Positions 1 through 12,790 of a stretch of 64,000 nt of DNA are shown piece after piece. The stretch is from Apostichopus japonicus (taxonomy: Eukaryota; Echinodermata; Holothuroidea; Aspidochirotida; Stichopodidae): contig NC_092570.1 of assembly GCF_037975245.1 (NCBI RefSeq), positions 2,809,501-2,873,500 on the forward strand, read 5' to 3'. The position numbers and the translations under genes were made by a program. Below the pieces are notes generated by a model. That model had not been told where the DNA came from and did not search any database. It worked only from the letters and a program-made list of their open reading frames with translations. The first letter of the stretch is position 1. Each line of letters begins with the position of its first letter.

Positions 1-112
1 ATATGAATGTAAATGTAAATGTGTATGTGTATGTGAATGTAAATGTAAATGCAAATGCAAATGCAAATGCAAATGCAAACCCAAACGTAAACGTAAATAT
101 AAATGTAAATAT
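1..112. repeat. Hexanucleotide microsatellite (AAATGY/AAATGT variants)
   Basis: Tandem six-base units of the AATGTA, AATGCA and AACGTA kinds run from the left edge to about position 112. They stop just before the donor site of SDR-A exon 7, so the repeat lies in that gene's last intron. The plus-strand open frame over it (Asn/Val/Ala repeats) is a by-product of a period divisible by three. Confidence 0.85.
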
Positions 113-119
113 TTCGTAC

Positions 120-3100
120 CTTGGAATTGTCGTATGTAGTAACAACTCCCCAGACAAGGTTCATGGATCTAGCCGCGTTGTCAAAGAGTGACATCAAACG
201 TATAACCAGGCGAGGTGCTAATCTCAATGAGGGCGAGTACCCTGAAGATGTAGAAAAGAAAGAAAAAGAGTCGGCTTCAACTAATTGATGATGATTGGTT
301 AGCATATACTCGTTTATGGTGCATGAAATCGTGACGTGGGATGACGTCACGTCATGTACAAAAGGTATGGGTCATAGTCGAGAAAGCAACTATATGTGAA
401 TCTTTTTAACTCCCAAACCGACACTTTTTGTTAACACATTTTAAATGATCTAAGAAAAATTGAATATGCAGTTAAAGTCATTCATCATAAATAAATTGTC
501 ATTTCTATGACATTGTGTTCCGTATGTGAAACTGTAATCCGAAGCTTTTCAGTTATATTTTTACATTATATAACAATGGAAAATGTCATATGCGAGCAAA
601 CATCATTTATTTCTTCTACATTCTCTATATTTCTAGAATCGTTTAGAGTAAACGTGCCTAACATTATGTTTGTGTTTACACGCGTTATATAGGCAAAATG
701 AAGACTTCAGATAGGAGGCTCTGTGACTAATCCCCGTCCCCCTCCCAGGGAACTAATCTGGCTATCGACGATACTGATCCCCCCTTCCCCCGCCTCTCCC
801 CCTCTCTCCGTCCCGGGCCTTGCAAACAAAGGAAATCTACCCAAGGCACACCTAGATCAAGAATCTACACCATTATACCAATGAATGGAAACAAAATTAC
901 ATTTAAAAAAAAAAACAAAGTATATAACCAGCTTTCTTTCAAATACAAATATAAAAATATATATATATATAAAAAATTGCGCCATCGGACAAAACTATAA
1001 TCATCATTGACAACAGACCATTAGGGCCAACAATCAACTAAATATCTATCAATAAATTAGTCATCAAAGATATGATGACGTAAATGTATGTATAGATTTT
1101 TCTAGATTGTCGAGTATTCTTGGAGACCTTTCTTTGGGTTAAAACAATGGAAAATTAACATATCTATTTATATATAATCACCATTGACAACAGACAATTA
1201 GGGCCAACAATCAGCCAAATATCTATCAATAAATTAGTCATCAAAGATGTGATGACGTAAATATATATATATAGATTTTTCTAGATTGTCGAGTATTCTT
1301 GGAGACCTTTCTTTAGGTTAAAGCAATGATAAAATAAACATATCTATTTATTTGTCACAAACATGCGATGGCCAGTGCAATAATATATACGTCGATGGCA
1401 ATGACATGACACGAGAATGTTTTTTTTTTCTGTTTTTCTTTTTTCTTATTACCTTGATCGTGAAATTCATCGTAGAGTTGTTTGCAAACATCACGATAGG
1501 TAAGACTCTTGTCTGTGATGAGGAATCGTTGTCCTGTAAGTATAACAATTAAGAAATTATGTTACATTTTTAACAATAATAATAATTATAATAATTAATA
1601 ATGTACCAAACACTTATAAGGCGCTTTATCTATCAAAAAGTTACTTTTATCGTAATGGATTAGAGCAATTTATCACAAATTAACGATGCGAATATTCCAA
1701 GTGCAGCAGATCCCTCGTGTCTTACGACATGCCAGCGAAAATCGGGGAAAAGGGTTTGCCCCGTCGCATGGCGGATTTGTTTTACTCTGACAAATGCATT
1801 GTTTCATAGCCAATAGAAAAACTTTGTACAACTATAGCACCATTGTGAACCAGCGGTAAGTTGCTTGCACATAACGCACACTACGATTACACAGTAGGCC
1901 TATAGGGTACGCAGAACTGAGATAACGGATTGGAATTTCGGACACATGAGAACTTTGCGGTAAGAGTGCCCAGATCCATATCCTGTTTATAGCTTAGGAT
2001 GAGAATGCCACATTTAAGGAACGAATCTGTTGTCACTAGTACAGAGGGCGCCATTGCTTTTATTTTTAATCGGGGATTACGTTGAGACAAAATTAGCAGA
2101 GAGAATACCTTTAATAAGCAAAAGTTTCAATGGAAGGGGACTGGGGTTGAGAGTGGATCAAGCTGTTTGTTTCTTTTGTATATATCCTGACTGTGTCTTA
2201 CATGGGTGACTGACTTCCCTTATAAGAGTAAAGAGTGTTTTGGAGAGCTCAATTGATTTGAACCCTGGATAAAATGTAAGCCACCTCTTACCAGCTGCCT
2301 GTTTCAATGTCATACATTTAATGTGAGCGTCAGCTACATCGCGGACATCGACCCAAGTGAATGCGATGTTTGGGATAAGAGGATCCCCTCCGACCATGAT
2401 TCGTTTGACTATGTCGAGACTCGTCGCTGCCTGATTGGCTACTGAAGGACCAATCACAAAGCCAGGCAAGACTGTGCAAAATTCGAATTTGTCTTTATCT
2501 GTAGCAATAAGTAAAATGAATTCGAATGGAATTCAAAACGTTCGTATATGATATGTGCATATACGTAAGCTGTATCTAACTGCAGTTAGATACAAAAAAG
2601 TTGCACTAATCATTTTATTATCGGCATATTATTCGTTTACAGTATCATTATATATCTAGGCCTAAATATGTTATTTATTATTATCTATTATATTATATAA
2701 ATATTATATATAGTTCATATTCAAGATCTATAGAATAGCTAGTATGGTTTGGTCAATTCCTAACCCTTTTGCAACTTGCATACAGCACGCTACATATAGC
2801 TAAGATGATACATAATGCTGAACCTAGCGTCACACCCCTTATCCGACCCCTCCCTCCCTTCTCCGCCTCCCCCTTTCCGACGCCAAGGCATTCTACAAGA
2901 AATTGAAATATCGTTTAGATGGCAAAGTTTTGAATTTATACCACAATACATCAAATACCGCACTGCACATGCATCTTATAACGTCTATAGTACATTAACA
3001 AGATTTATAGTTATGAGTTTATCGGCCTATATACATGAAACCAATACCTAGTTCATTTTACTGCGTACCAGTGGCGTACCAAAGACGAACCCGGAAGAGC

Positions 3101-6100
3101 GGACCCGGGGAAAGCAAACATCGGTGGATAGGCCTACCGAATTAATATCGACTTAGCGATGAAAAGGACTCAAATACCGGCCAAAAAAATGCCCCCTCCT
3201 CCCCAAAAAAAAACAAAAAAACAAACAATAATAGCAAGGAATGTCAGCTTGTGCTGCTTGCTAGGTTCCGCAAGCATCTACCTTCTTTTCTAGCCAAATT
3301 ATCTATGCAGTAAATTTTAATGGATGGAAAAAAAAACCCCAGAAGCAAGGGTCCGTTTTCCTGGCGGGTCCTTCCCTAGATCCGCCCCATGCGTACGCAA
3401 CTCAGCCTTAACACTTACCGTCAAGACTTTCTATATATTTGAATGCCTCTTTCTCCGCCATCAGTTTACTGATGATGTACGGTTCCGCCTCAGGTCCACC
3501 TCGACTCGGATCGGTCCAGTCTTCTTCGGTCAAAGGTCGAGTGGTATGATAAACTGAAGTACCAAGATGAAATGATATGTCGTATCAAAATCAAGTTGGA
3601 ATGTTGTTGTTGGCATGGCTGCTCTCATTATACTATTCCTTAAACCTATAAGTTTAGACAGACATTGCTACGGTGGCAGAAATGTCAAGAATTGATGTTA
3701 GGAAATGAAAAAAAAAATCAACACAGACTGTAAAAATCACCATGACCAACGAAACCAAGGTTTTCTAGTTCTAGTCAACGGCCTACTTCGGACACCCTAC
3801 CCCACCCAGCCTCTCCCCTCCCACCAATTTATATATACATTCTCATTTACCTGTTGAATATTCAACAACCCTGAACTACTGCAGCAACTAGTTGGGGCAT
3901 GTTTTCTAAGGCTAATACCTCTCTAAACTGTCCTCCCATAGCATGCTTCAAAGCACTCATATTGACAGTACAAAAAGCTCCTATACTTTGATAGAAACAT
4001 GATATTCATATACTGCTCATACTAACATTACTAGTGCTCTGAATCCGGAAATGAAAGGACAGTATAAAAGGAAAAACTAGTCCCAATTAACTGAATACCA
4101 TGTAGTCATGATATTACCTATAGCTAAATCCTCACTGGCACTGAGAGGTAATTAAATTTTAATTTGGTATTCATTCAATGTATAGCGTTCCGCGTTTGGT
4201 TGTGTACAACAAGTGTTTGCTATGCCCTTACAATGGCCGGTGACTCCGCGGCAGTTAAAAAACCTGTTCAGCTATTTTTAGTTGTGATAATCGAAAACAC
4301 AACACTTGGGTAGATTAAAGTCCAATCTCCAGCACTAAAAGCAAAGACTAACTTTAATAAGAGTTTCCATAAATAGATTCGCGACCAGGTTTGGTTTTCG
4401 TCTTTATATATATACAGTGTGCCTGTCTGATAATGAGATAAGCAATAATTAAGCTCATCTTTGCGGGAAGTCATGAAGAGTTCATATTCCGAATTTCCGA
4501 ATATATTTAAAACACAGGGAAACATGAAGGGAGAGAAAATGTGATGTCATTGTAGGATGTCATTGACAATGAAACCTATCGTCTGCTTTTTTATATATAT
4601 ATATATCTATATGTAAATACCTAATATATATATCTAAATATCTATATATCTATATATAAATACCTTATATATATCTAAATATCTATATATAAATATATAT
4701 ATCTATATATATATATAGGCATATATATATACTATATATAACTATATATATTACTATATAAATATATATATATCTAAATATCTATATAACTATATATAAA
4801 TATATATATATATATATATAGGCATATATATAACTATATATATTACTATATAAATATATATATATATATTTATATATATATATATATTCAATTATATATT
4901 CAATTATTGATTATTCACATAATTAAGATCATTCAGTGGAAAATAAATTCTGAGTAAGATTACTTATGGGTTGCAATGGTCTATCTTTATTTCAGTTGTC
5001 TTCGTTTGAGTAAAACGCGTTGACATCGATACAATTTCAGGATACTACATGAAAGGATGGCCAGTGCAAAGAGATGCATAAGGCAGTGAGGTGTGATGGT
5101 GGGGTGTGTGTGTGGGGGGGGGGGGTGGAAGGGTGGTTGGAATTGAATATGATATGTATCCTTGTGTTGCATGTGATTGTTAAGTAGAAAAATTCGAAAG
5201 AAATTATGAGAAAAAATAATAATGTTTGTTAATGATCATCATAATCATTTTTAAATAATAACCTCTTACCGCCAACGGAAGCGACCGAGCTTGTGATGAC
5301 AACTCGTTTTACGGTACCCGCTTCTTTGCAAGCTCTGAGGACGCTAAGGGTCCCATCAACAGCTGGACGTACTACCTCCTCGGCATTCTTAGGTTGTTCG
5401 AAAGGGAACGGACTAGCGGTATGGAGCACGTGAGAACATCCTTCTACTGCACTGTGTGTGATTTTGAACGTTAGATATGAAAATACTAAAGAAAACCCGA
5501 TTTTCAAAAAATGAACACCATTATATATGATTTGCTATAATCAGGAGCATATTGACTAGTCTGGCCGCCCTGGAAGTTCCCGAGTGACCAGAGCAATAGG
5601 GGCGGGGGGGGGGGGGTCCACTATCATTCCTAACCTCTAAATCATATACTTACGCCTTCGTATAAGTTATTTTTAGGATTGCATATCTTACCCATGTAGG
5701 AAAGATTCTCGTATGTAAGAGAAGTGGGCTAAGTCTATAAACACTTTGCGTTATAGGTTACCGTCACTATACCCTTTTTTATAATATTTAACAACAAAAA
5801 TGATTCATTTTTAGTTTATGTCAGAGGAGAGCATTAAAATTGCGATCGTTAGTTGCTCTTATATCGCTAAATTATGAATTTCAGAAAAACGTTTACGATG
5901 GCCGATAGGTCTGACGACATGAGGGTCGAGAGTACAGCCCTGTGGCACGGGGTCAATTACGGGGCCCGGGGAAGAATGGGATAAAAAAAAAAATATGTTT
6001 TCTCATTGTCATAAAAGCATATTTGGGAGAATTCAAGAATTTGGAAAGGGGGTCGGATGACATAAGTATCCAAGAAGTCCAACGTGGCTTTCGTAGGCAC

Positions 6101-8808
6101 CGATGACCGGTTGAGTAATTAAATGTTACCCTCACCCCCTCCCCCCTCCCCACCCTAATTCCCTGCCCAAATTCCCTTGCTTTTCCTCTGATACATCATT
6201 AGTACCCTCTTGCGCTTATCTTTACCTTTTCCAAGTTTCTGGGCTTAGTAAATCTGCCTCGACGAGTTCAAGGGTCCCCGGGGTCCTTTCTGCTAGAGAT
6301 TTCAATGGATCAACTTTGTTAGGGTTACTGAGACTGCGCACTGTCCCTCTTACAGTGTAACCCTTCGTTAAAAGTTCATTGACTATGCATGAAGCTACGT
6401 AACCAGATGCGCCAGTAACGAGTACTCCTAAAAGAAAAAGAAGAAGAAGAAGGAAGGAAGGAGGAAGGCACAAAAGAGTAGAGCGAGAAAGGACTCGAAA
6501 ATTGGTAAAAATAGAATGAAAAATAGAGGGCAACATCCAAAATAGAAATAGAAATGATGAATTCTATCCATCTCACTATAATGTCTATTATTTTGTCTCA
6601 TTGTTTCTTGTTTGTCTACATGTTAGTTTGTGTGATAGATTTCGTTATTTGACGGACATGTGTTTGTGAGTGGTATCAGATTTGATATATAGAGCGTTGG
6701 GGAGCGACGTTACTGTGGTATTTTGTCTGACTTAATTCACCGTCAAAGTTTGGCAACTAAACTAGAAGAAGTCTATAGCTGTGTTCAGTAGTTAAATCAT
6801 ATTGGCAATGTCTGTGTGTGTGACTGTATATATGTTTGTCTGTTCAGCTAACATTCAAACACATCACTCGTATCATTTACAGACTAGCGCGATGTACTTT
6901 TGAACCCGCATTCCATTTGGAATTTATTTCATATTCCTCGGGGCTACGAACTATGATATCTAATTTCCTCGCAGATTATAATTAACCCCCCCCCCCCTTC
7001 TCATTATTGACATCCCTCTGTATACTATCAGAAAAATGATGAACTTTACGAGTGTGATTGTTTGGATTTGAAAGACATTTTGTCGCTTTATTGACTATAA
7101 CATCATTCGTTTTTAATGTATTACCGACATATTCTATATTGAGTGTTAGGAATGCTGATCGGCAATATAAGATTATAAGACTGAACTTTGAAACAGTTAT
7201 CATTTTCATGTGATGCAGCGCCACCCTCTATGTAACAATGTACAGTGACGTACACTGTTTAGAATGTTGGTCTAGGGAAAATATTTGAAATTATTTAATA
7301 TTATATTTGATTTAAAAAAGAAGAAGAAACAATAAGTTCAAAGTTTTCACGATGAGTCAATAACATGGGTGGAAATTAGTACGCCGATGCAAAAGTGATG
7401 GCGCTCTGTACTATTATTATAGTCAACGTAGTCTGTATATAAGCGACCCGATATATGATTAGCCAGGTTTCGGTACGTATCGTTAAGGCTCTTGCAATAT
7501 AAACACACATGACTCCAAATGAATGACTATGTTGTTTATTTGTTATACGTTCAGTTGAACACAATTGACTTTTGTAAAAGAAAACGTGTTTTACTCTTCA
7601 CAGGAAACACCATATTTCCCTCTAGTACTGAACAAAAATGCAGATTAAGAACCCAAGCCTACTGTAAAAGTGGACACAAACCCTACCAAACAATGTTGGT
7701 TTTATGTGGTAGAGATAACAAAATTCCCAAACAGCTAAGAAAAATCATCTTTCATTTGGGTGATATATCGCAGATTTAACCTTATACTCCACATACAAGA
7801 AAAGTCTAAGTATGACATCATTCAGCCACATATTTTGCTTAATATTTTTTATGAAGTTCTCTTAATGGATTAAAATAGTATACATATTTCTGTGATGAAG
7901 ATGTGTTTTTGTAAACGCTGAATCTTAAAGTATTGAACCTTGTAACATGACCTAATCATGGCATTGGTATCAGTATCAAACACTTTTGACATTCTACCTT
8001 GAAAATATGCAAAAAAATACAATAAGAAAGTAGAATTATAGGTTCAGATCCTAGTGGCTTTAATACATCACAGTAAATAGATTTACAAAGTGACATGACA
8101 TGACGTTTAAACAAGGATATCTCCTAGACGGAACAAGATGTTCCTTTTGGTTTGGGATGACTTGTTCTTTTTTACAAAGTTCCCTGTCCTAGAAAAACTA
8201 ACGATTGGGTTATTGTCCCATTAATGTAAACAGTAGTAAACACGTCGAGGCTTAATGACACATATGGTTTTCATGACAAGCTGCGAACCATATAAAGCTT
8301 CCTCTGCCGCATTCGAGTTATTTGAATGTTTCCACATCAAAACAGCACTTTCTATTAACTATATTTGTATACTTTGTCAACAATACGGTACTTTCTTATT
8401 ACAGTCTTCTAAACAAAATTTTTATATAGCTAAAGTGTAAAAATTGTTTACGGGTACCGTCCTTTCCTTGAACATAATGGGGAACTTCTTATTTATGAAA
8501 AAGGGTTACTTTTGTGCTTTCCATAAACAAAGTTGTGGGTGATGAAGGGTAGGTGGGCATGTGCCACCCTCAATTCCCCCACCCACTGGCTACTGAATAT
8601 TTCAGTGAATGAACTACATACGATAAAGTGGCTTATAATATGACGTCTATGTTTGGTGGAAATTTAGATTTAAATACTTACTTGAGACGTTTTCATCTTT
8701 AGTGGCTGCAGATGAGTTGCCCCTTCGTGAGACTACGGCAGGACCAACAAAACTTCTTGGTTTCAGAATGATGTCCACAGACGCGAGTAGACTCCGCAAG
8801 ACCCTCAT
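120..8808 (-). CDS. SDR-A: extended short-chain dehydrogenase/reductase, DFR/aldehyde-reductase type, probably mitochondrial (3' end outside window)
   Basis: Exons (minus strand): 8682-8808, 6226-6427, 5270-5451, 3419-3553, 2292-2498, 1453-1533, 120-241. All introns are GT-AG, and the 1056 nt give 352 codons without a break. The last exon, about 42 codons by comparison with SDR-B, lies left of the window. Seen: the NAD(P)-binding motif TGASGYVA at residues 47-54, a TSSVASVG stretch with the catalytic Ser, and YIISK (Tyr196, Lys200), the YxxxK catalytic pair. Family knowledge: extended SDRs of this type reduce aldehydes or ketones with NADPH; the substrate cannot be told here. Exon 1 was found by phase and a GTAAGT donor. 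It encodes an Arg-rich, nearly acid-free leader (MRVLRSLLASV...) that looks like a mitochondrial presequence. An in-frame TGA two codons before the ATG supports this start. Exons 2-7 match SDR-B exon by exon. Confidence 0.83.
342..349. promoter_or_regulatory. Palindromic TGACGTCA (CRE-like) site
   Basis: A perfect TGACGTCA octamer with further TGACG/CGTCA half-sites on both sides (about 331-356). The octamer is the classical CREB/ATF site. It lies in intron 6 of SDR-A, so a regulatory role is only a possibility. Confidence 0.25.
996..1350. repeat. Two-copy tandem duplication, about 177 bp each
   Basis: The segment from about 996 to 1172 is repeated at about 1173-1350 with only a few substitutions and small indels. 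Shared landmarks are TTGACAACAGAC, ATCAATAAATTAGTCATC and TCGAGTATTCTTGGAG. It lies in intron 6 of SDR-A, about 100 bp from exon 6. The high similarity suggests a recent event. Confidence 0.85.
4589..4900. repeat. AT-rich microsatellite (TATATATC/TATATAAA variants)
   Basis: About 310 bp made almost only of A and T in irregular TA, TATC and TAAA units. It lies in SDR-A intron 3 (3554-5269). Nothing else is visible in it. Confidence 0.85.
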
Positions 8809-9711
8809 GATTCATACCATGTAACACGATAGACGTGGTCTTCTACTACCGTGAGTTCCACATGGGATATAAATTATAACTTCACAGGACAGTGTCTATA
8901 CATATGAACTTTTAATTAGAATTGAATGGTCAATTAAAGAAGATTCCAAAGGTTAATCACGTGAAAGCAAATAATTTTAAGTAATTTGTTGCCTTCAAAT
9001 TCTTATCATTTGTAGATGATCGAAGTTCGAAGAGTGATAAGAGGGCCTCTAATTCCACTACACGTTGTAGGATTATGGTCTATCGGTTACTGTAGAGCAT
9101 CGTGTTGGATAAACAGACATGTCAGTCAGACAGACAAGATTCAAATGTAAACAAACAAATTGTAAAAGAGTGGAATAAAATGCTAAAAAAATGTGCATGA
9201 ATAACGGAAAGCGACGTCTGTTTAATAATCTGTCTTCAAGTCTGCGCGCAGACTAAACCGCGAAACGTATTATCTGTACGGCTGTCTATAGTACGCGATA
9301 TTATCACAGAACAGACAGCTCTGTCCGCGGCGCAGACGGATAGTTGCGCAGACAGCTGCGCAGAGAGACAGCTCTGTCAGCGGCGATTATTGCTTATACA
9401 TAGGCCTACCGAATTTGTAAACAACGCGAAGAAGTAGGCCTTGTCAGCACAGCGTCCTCTATACTAACATTGACCTTTTTAACCTCTAGATTATACGATG
9501 ATTTAGGTATAGTCAACCGCGGCCGATTATAACCGTTTTATGAAAGAGTAAATGGAATAGCAGTTTTGTATTAGCATATCATTAGCATATCATTAGCATA
9601 TTGATATATCAGCAGACTAATGACACCATCGGGGCTGCAAACTAACGTATATAACGTATATAATTATGACTGATGGCATGTAGGAAAATGCCTTGAGAAA
9701 TAATTTAGAAT

Positions 9712-10130
9712 TTTGGTCTTTGACCTCCTTAAAATAGGCTTCTTGTACTGAACGTATCACAACTACATACTAAATATGAGATTGGTCCAAGCTTCCCTTC
9801 TAGATATTGTGTTTACACATTTTGACCCCCAGTGACCCCAAAGGAACTTTGACCTCCACAACATACAATAGGCTTCTGTTACTTGATGTGGTACTCCTTC
9901 ACAAGAAGTACAAGATTGATCAAAGCTTCCCTTCTGGAGATATCGTGTTTACAAGGGTTTCACAATTTGACCCCTAAATGACCTTTGACCTTCTTTTCAA
10001 AAAATAGGTTCTTCTACTTAATGTGCACAACTACTCACCAAATATGAGATTGGTCCAAGCTTCCATACTTGAGATATCGTGTTTACAAGCAATGAGTCAC
10101 ACACACGTACCACACTCGCAAAGCCGGTGG
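9712..10130. repeat. Dispersed tandem repeat with DR1-like TGACCTTTGACCT motifs, copy 1
   Basis: About three diverged units of roughly 120-130 bp. The shared landmarks run in order: a GGCTTCTTGTAC block, an ACCAAATATGAGATTGGTCC block, CAAGCTTCC, GATATCGTGTTTACAAG and a TTTGACC block. One unit contains TGACCTTTGACCT at 9979-9991, a perfect AGGTCA direct repeat with one-base spacing on the other strand. A second array occurs at 43148-43870. Confidence 0.75.
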
Positions 10131-10637
10131 ACAAATTATAGGGCCGTGTGTATTAAAACAATAAAGAGGGCGTCAAAGCAGAACTCTTGCCCCCCCCCCC
10201 TCCCTCCAAATGACAATGGTAACGAAAAGAAATAATAAATTAAAACAAAACAGAGAGAAACTTAGAAGTTCTCTGCAAATAATTATCAGATGAAGAACAA
10301 AAGACATATTAAAAGTTTAGCGATATTACTACTTTTATTCTTTGAGAAAATAAAAAAGTTGGATTTATTTTGTTTAATCCAGATTAATGTATTTATATCC
10401 GCGTTGCTTTAATAGCATGTGTTGTCTGTCATGGATTGCTGGCTTTATATGAACTTGAAATGGTTGCGTGCACCCATCCACCAATGTTGAAGGTTGCCAA
10501 CACCCCTCAAGATTACAAACCAATTTGTACAAAGGGATCAAAACTTTATCAAAACTGCTGGGTTGCATTTAAAACGACGCATATATGAATGATGGGAATT
10601 GCACTGAATTAAACATGGTAATTGCATAAAGAAAAAA

Positions 10638-10784
10638 AATATATATATATATATATATGTATATGTATATATATATAGTTATAGTTATATATATATATAT
10701 ATAAATTCAGTTATATATATATATATATAGGCTATATATATATATATTTATATATCTATATATATATTTATATATATACTTACA

Positions 10785-10815
<31 letters not shown>
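10638..10815. repeat. (AT)n microsatellite
   Basis: Long TA dinucleotide runs with short interruptions (TATG, TATC, TTCAG). The run borders a weak minus-strand open frame (10374-10568) that I do not accept as a gene. Confidence 0.9.
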
Positions 10816-11326
10816 TAAGATTCATGACGTTACTTCCGCACAAAGAAAAGAGATGTTTAGAAGTGACATGTTGCATTCTGAGACCCAATCAGACTATAAA
10901 ATAGGCCTATAATTTCGTCTTATCACAGGGTTATGCTTTTTCATTTGAATGTAAAAATCCCGTAATTGAACCAAATCCGCTCGGGCAATATAGGCTATTA
11001 ATAAAACCTGAACTATAAATTTACATATTAAAGTCATTAATTTGATATCATTTAAGCATATAGATTAAGTTAATTGAAATAGAGTTTGCTACACAAATTG
11101 TTTAAAAAAAATTCAAGGATCATGAGGTTAAACTGTACAAAACATCGAGATTAATAATAATAATAGGACAGCCTTGTGATTTAATATCATATATACATTG
11201 CGATATACAGTGCGTGTACATGGCATACTGTGGGTATGCTAAAGATTCGTATGCACGATTAACTACTCGCCTGGCTTGTACTCGTACTGTTGTATACGCT
11301 TATACTACCAGTATGTATGTATTTTA

Positions 11327-11551
11327 GATCCTCCTGCAAGCAGGAACTCGCGAAGAAGCCTCATTGGCTTATCAAAGCCGCAAGCTGACCGAAGTTAGTC
11401 TCTTACATTCATATTTAACGTCCATGATTATGAATTGTTAATTGTCAACAACTCTGTAACTGGACGACATACATTAATCTGGGAGTGACTCGAACCGGGG
11501 ACCTTATGATTGAAAGGCACCGGCGTTAACCACTGGTTATACTACCAATAT
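11327..11551 (-). mobile_element. tRNA-derived SINE, family 1, copy 1
   Basis: Read on the minus strand, the head is tRNA-like, with an A-box-like region (CAGTGGTTAACGCCGG) and a B-box/T-loop-like GGTTCGAGTCAC. A body follows that is shared with the copies at 34035-34242 and 62580-62803 and contains CAGCTTGCGGC and TTCGCGAGTTCCTGC. The 3' end is a short hairpin (CCTGC..GCAGG, then GGATC). The simple tail beyond 11327 is ACATACATAC-like. It is not a functional tRNA gene because the acceptor stem is not preserved. Confidence 0.75.
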
Positions 11552-12166
11552 GTTATATACTATATATGTGGTTCTTTAACGTAGGCTATGCCAATATAGG
11601 CCGTGTGTTTAATTGAGTCCGTTGCATCCGCCGAGAAATCCAGTTTTAGTGTCGTCTTATTATCATACCGCACGATTTCTATATACACCGTATGACGTTC
11701 ACATATCCCTTATAATATGTATATTTACTCTTGTACTAAATATATAGCAACCACTCAAATAGTGTCAAAAGCACGGCCGTTATGTGCACAACACCATTTT
11801 TTCCATTCAATTTTACATAAAAGAACCGCTCAAATAAAATCGACGCAATATGTCTATTGACAAAACCCATAGTAACTACGTATATACACTCGGAGTTCTG
11901 AAGTTTATCGGTCCATTTTTGGATAAATTAAATCTGCTATTCGAAGTTAACTCTACGGTGAAGAGCTTTTAGATCTTATAGGTGGGGGGGGGGGGGGGGG
12001 GAGAAGCAACTCTGGCTATAAAGACGAATTCGTAATAACTAGTAAGCGTACGCGGTTTTAAAATCCGTCACATTCGTTGTATAACGCTTTTAGCATGTCG
12101 CGGTTCATTCCATTTCAATGTCGGTATACGTATAGTGACAGTTAGGCTATATACATACAGATTACT

Positions 12167-12226
12167 ATCTGTTATTCGAGATTTCTGTGGTTATGATGTT
12201 ACCACAGAAATTGAGAATAAACAGAT
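12167..12226. repeat. Perfect-type hairpin, about 25-bp arms
   Basis: The left arm 12167-12191 and the right arm 12201-12226 are inverted copies with about two mismatched or unpaired positions, around a nine-base loop (12192-12200). The inner arm ATTTCTGTGGT / ACCACAGAAAT pairs without mismatch. It is about 565 bp downstream of the Ig-domain gene's stop codon. It may be a small fold-back element. Confidence 0.7.
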
Positions 12227-12461
12227 ACGCTTCAATGCACCTTATTATTTTGGATTTTAAGTGCGTCGGTTTTTAAATGATCTCTTCTGCAAAAATTGAA
12301 CAACGAAATTGTATAAACAACTAGTGATCAACTCACGGTACCGTTATTAGCTGAGGTCAGAGCCTGCATCTAGCCAAGGAAATGACGTATGACCAATATG
12401 ACAGCGCCCTCCATTAATTTTTGAGCGTGAGCCCCAGTGACTATATATATCTATCTTTGGC

Positions 12462-12467
12462 TTTATT
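12462..12467 (-). terminator. Candidate polyadenylation signal of the Ig-domain gene
   Basis: TTTATT on the plus strand reads AATAAA on the minus strand, about 325 nt beyond the stop codon at 12791-12793. No closer AATAAA was seen. Transcript evidence is absent. Confidence 0.35.
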
Positions 12468-12790
12468 GTTCAACCAAACTAAAAAATATTAAAAATCGAA
12501 ACCTTTTAACCAACTGATTATTCATACCACCCATGAATGTCTCCTTTTTTGTTGTTGGAATATTGATATTGGGGAATTTTTTTTAGATAAAGACAATTGC
12601 CAATCCGGCGATAAATAATAAAGGCCTACATTTCATCAACAGCGAAATGCACTATTTCTAATTGAACAATCTGACTACTTAATATTACACATGCATGTGA
12701 AAATCATTAAAACCAACAAATAACAAAAATGCTACTCTAAGGAACAAGAACGTCTCGTTGCTCGTGACGTCACTAGAGTATAGGTAACAA

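Larger units (their letters stand above)
8809..12461. other. Intergenic region between SDR-A and the Ig-domain gene
   Basis: No supported gene. It holds a GC-richer patch of short imperfect palindromes (about 9235-9390, repeated CAGCTCTGTC blocks), the DR1-bearing dispersed repeat (9712-10130), an AT microsatellite, a tRNA-derived SINE (11327-11551), a poly-G run of about 18 bases near 11984-12001 and a near-perfect hairpin (12167-12226). The SDR-A promoter is expected just right of 8808. No TATA box was recognised. Confidence 0.6.

Noticed and set aside
11327-11551. Functional tRNA gene
   Set aside because: The tRNA-like part lacks a pairing acceptor stem and continues into a body shared with other dispersed copies, so it is a SINE.
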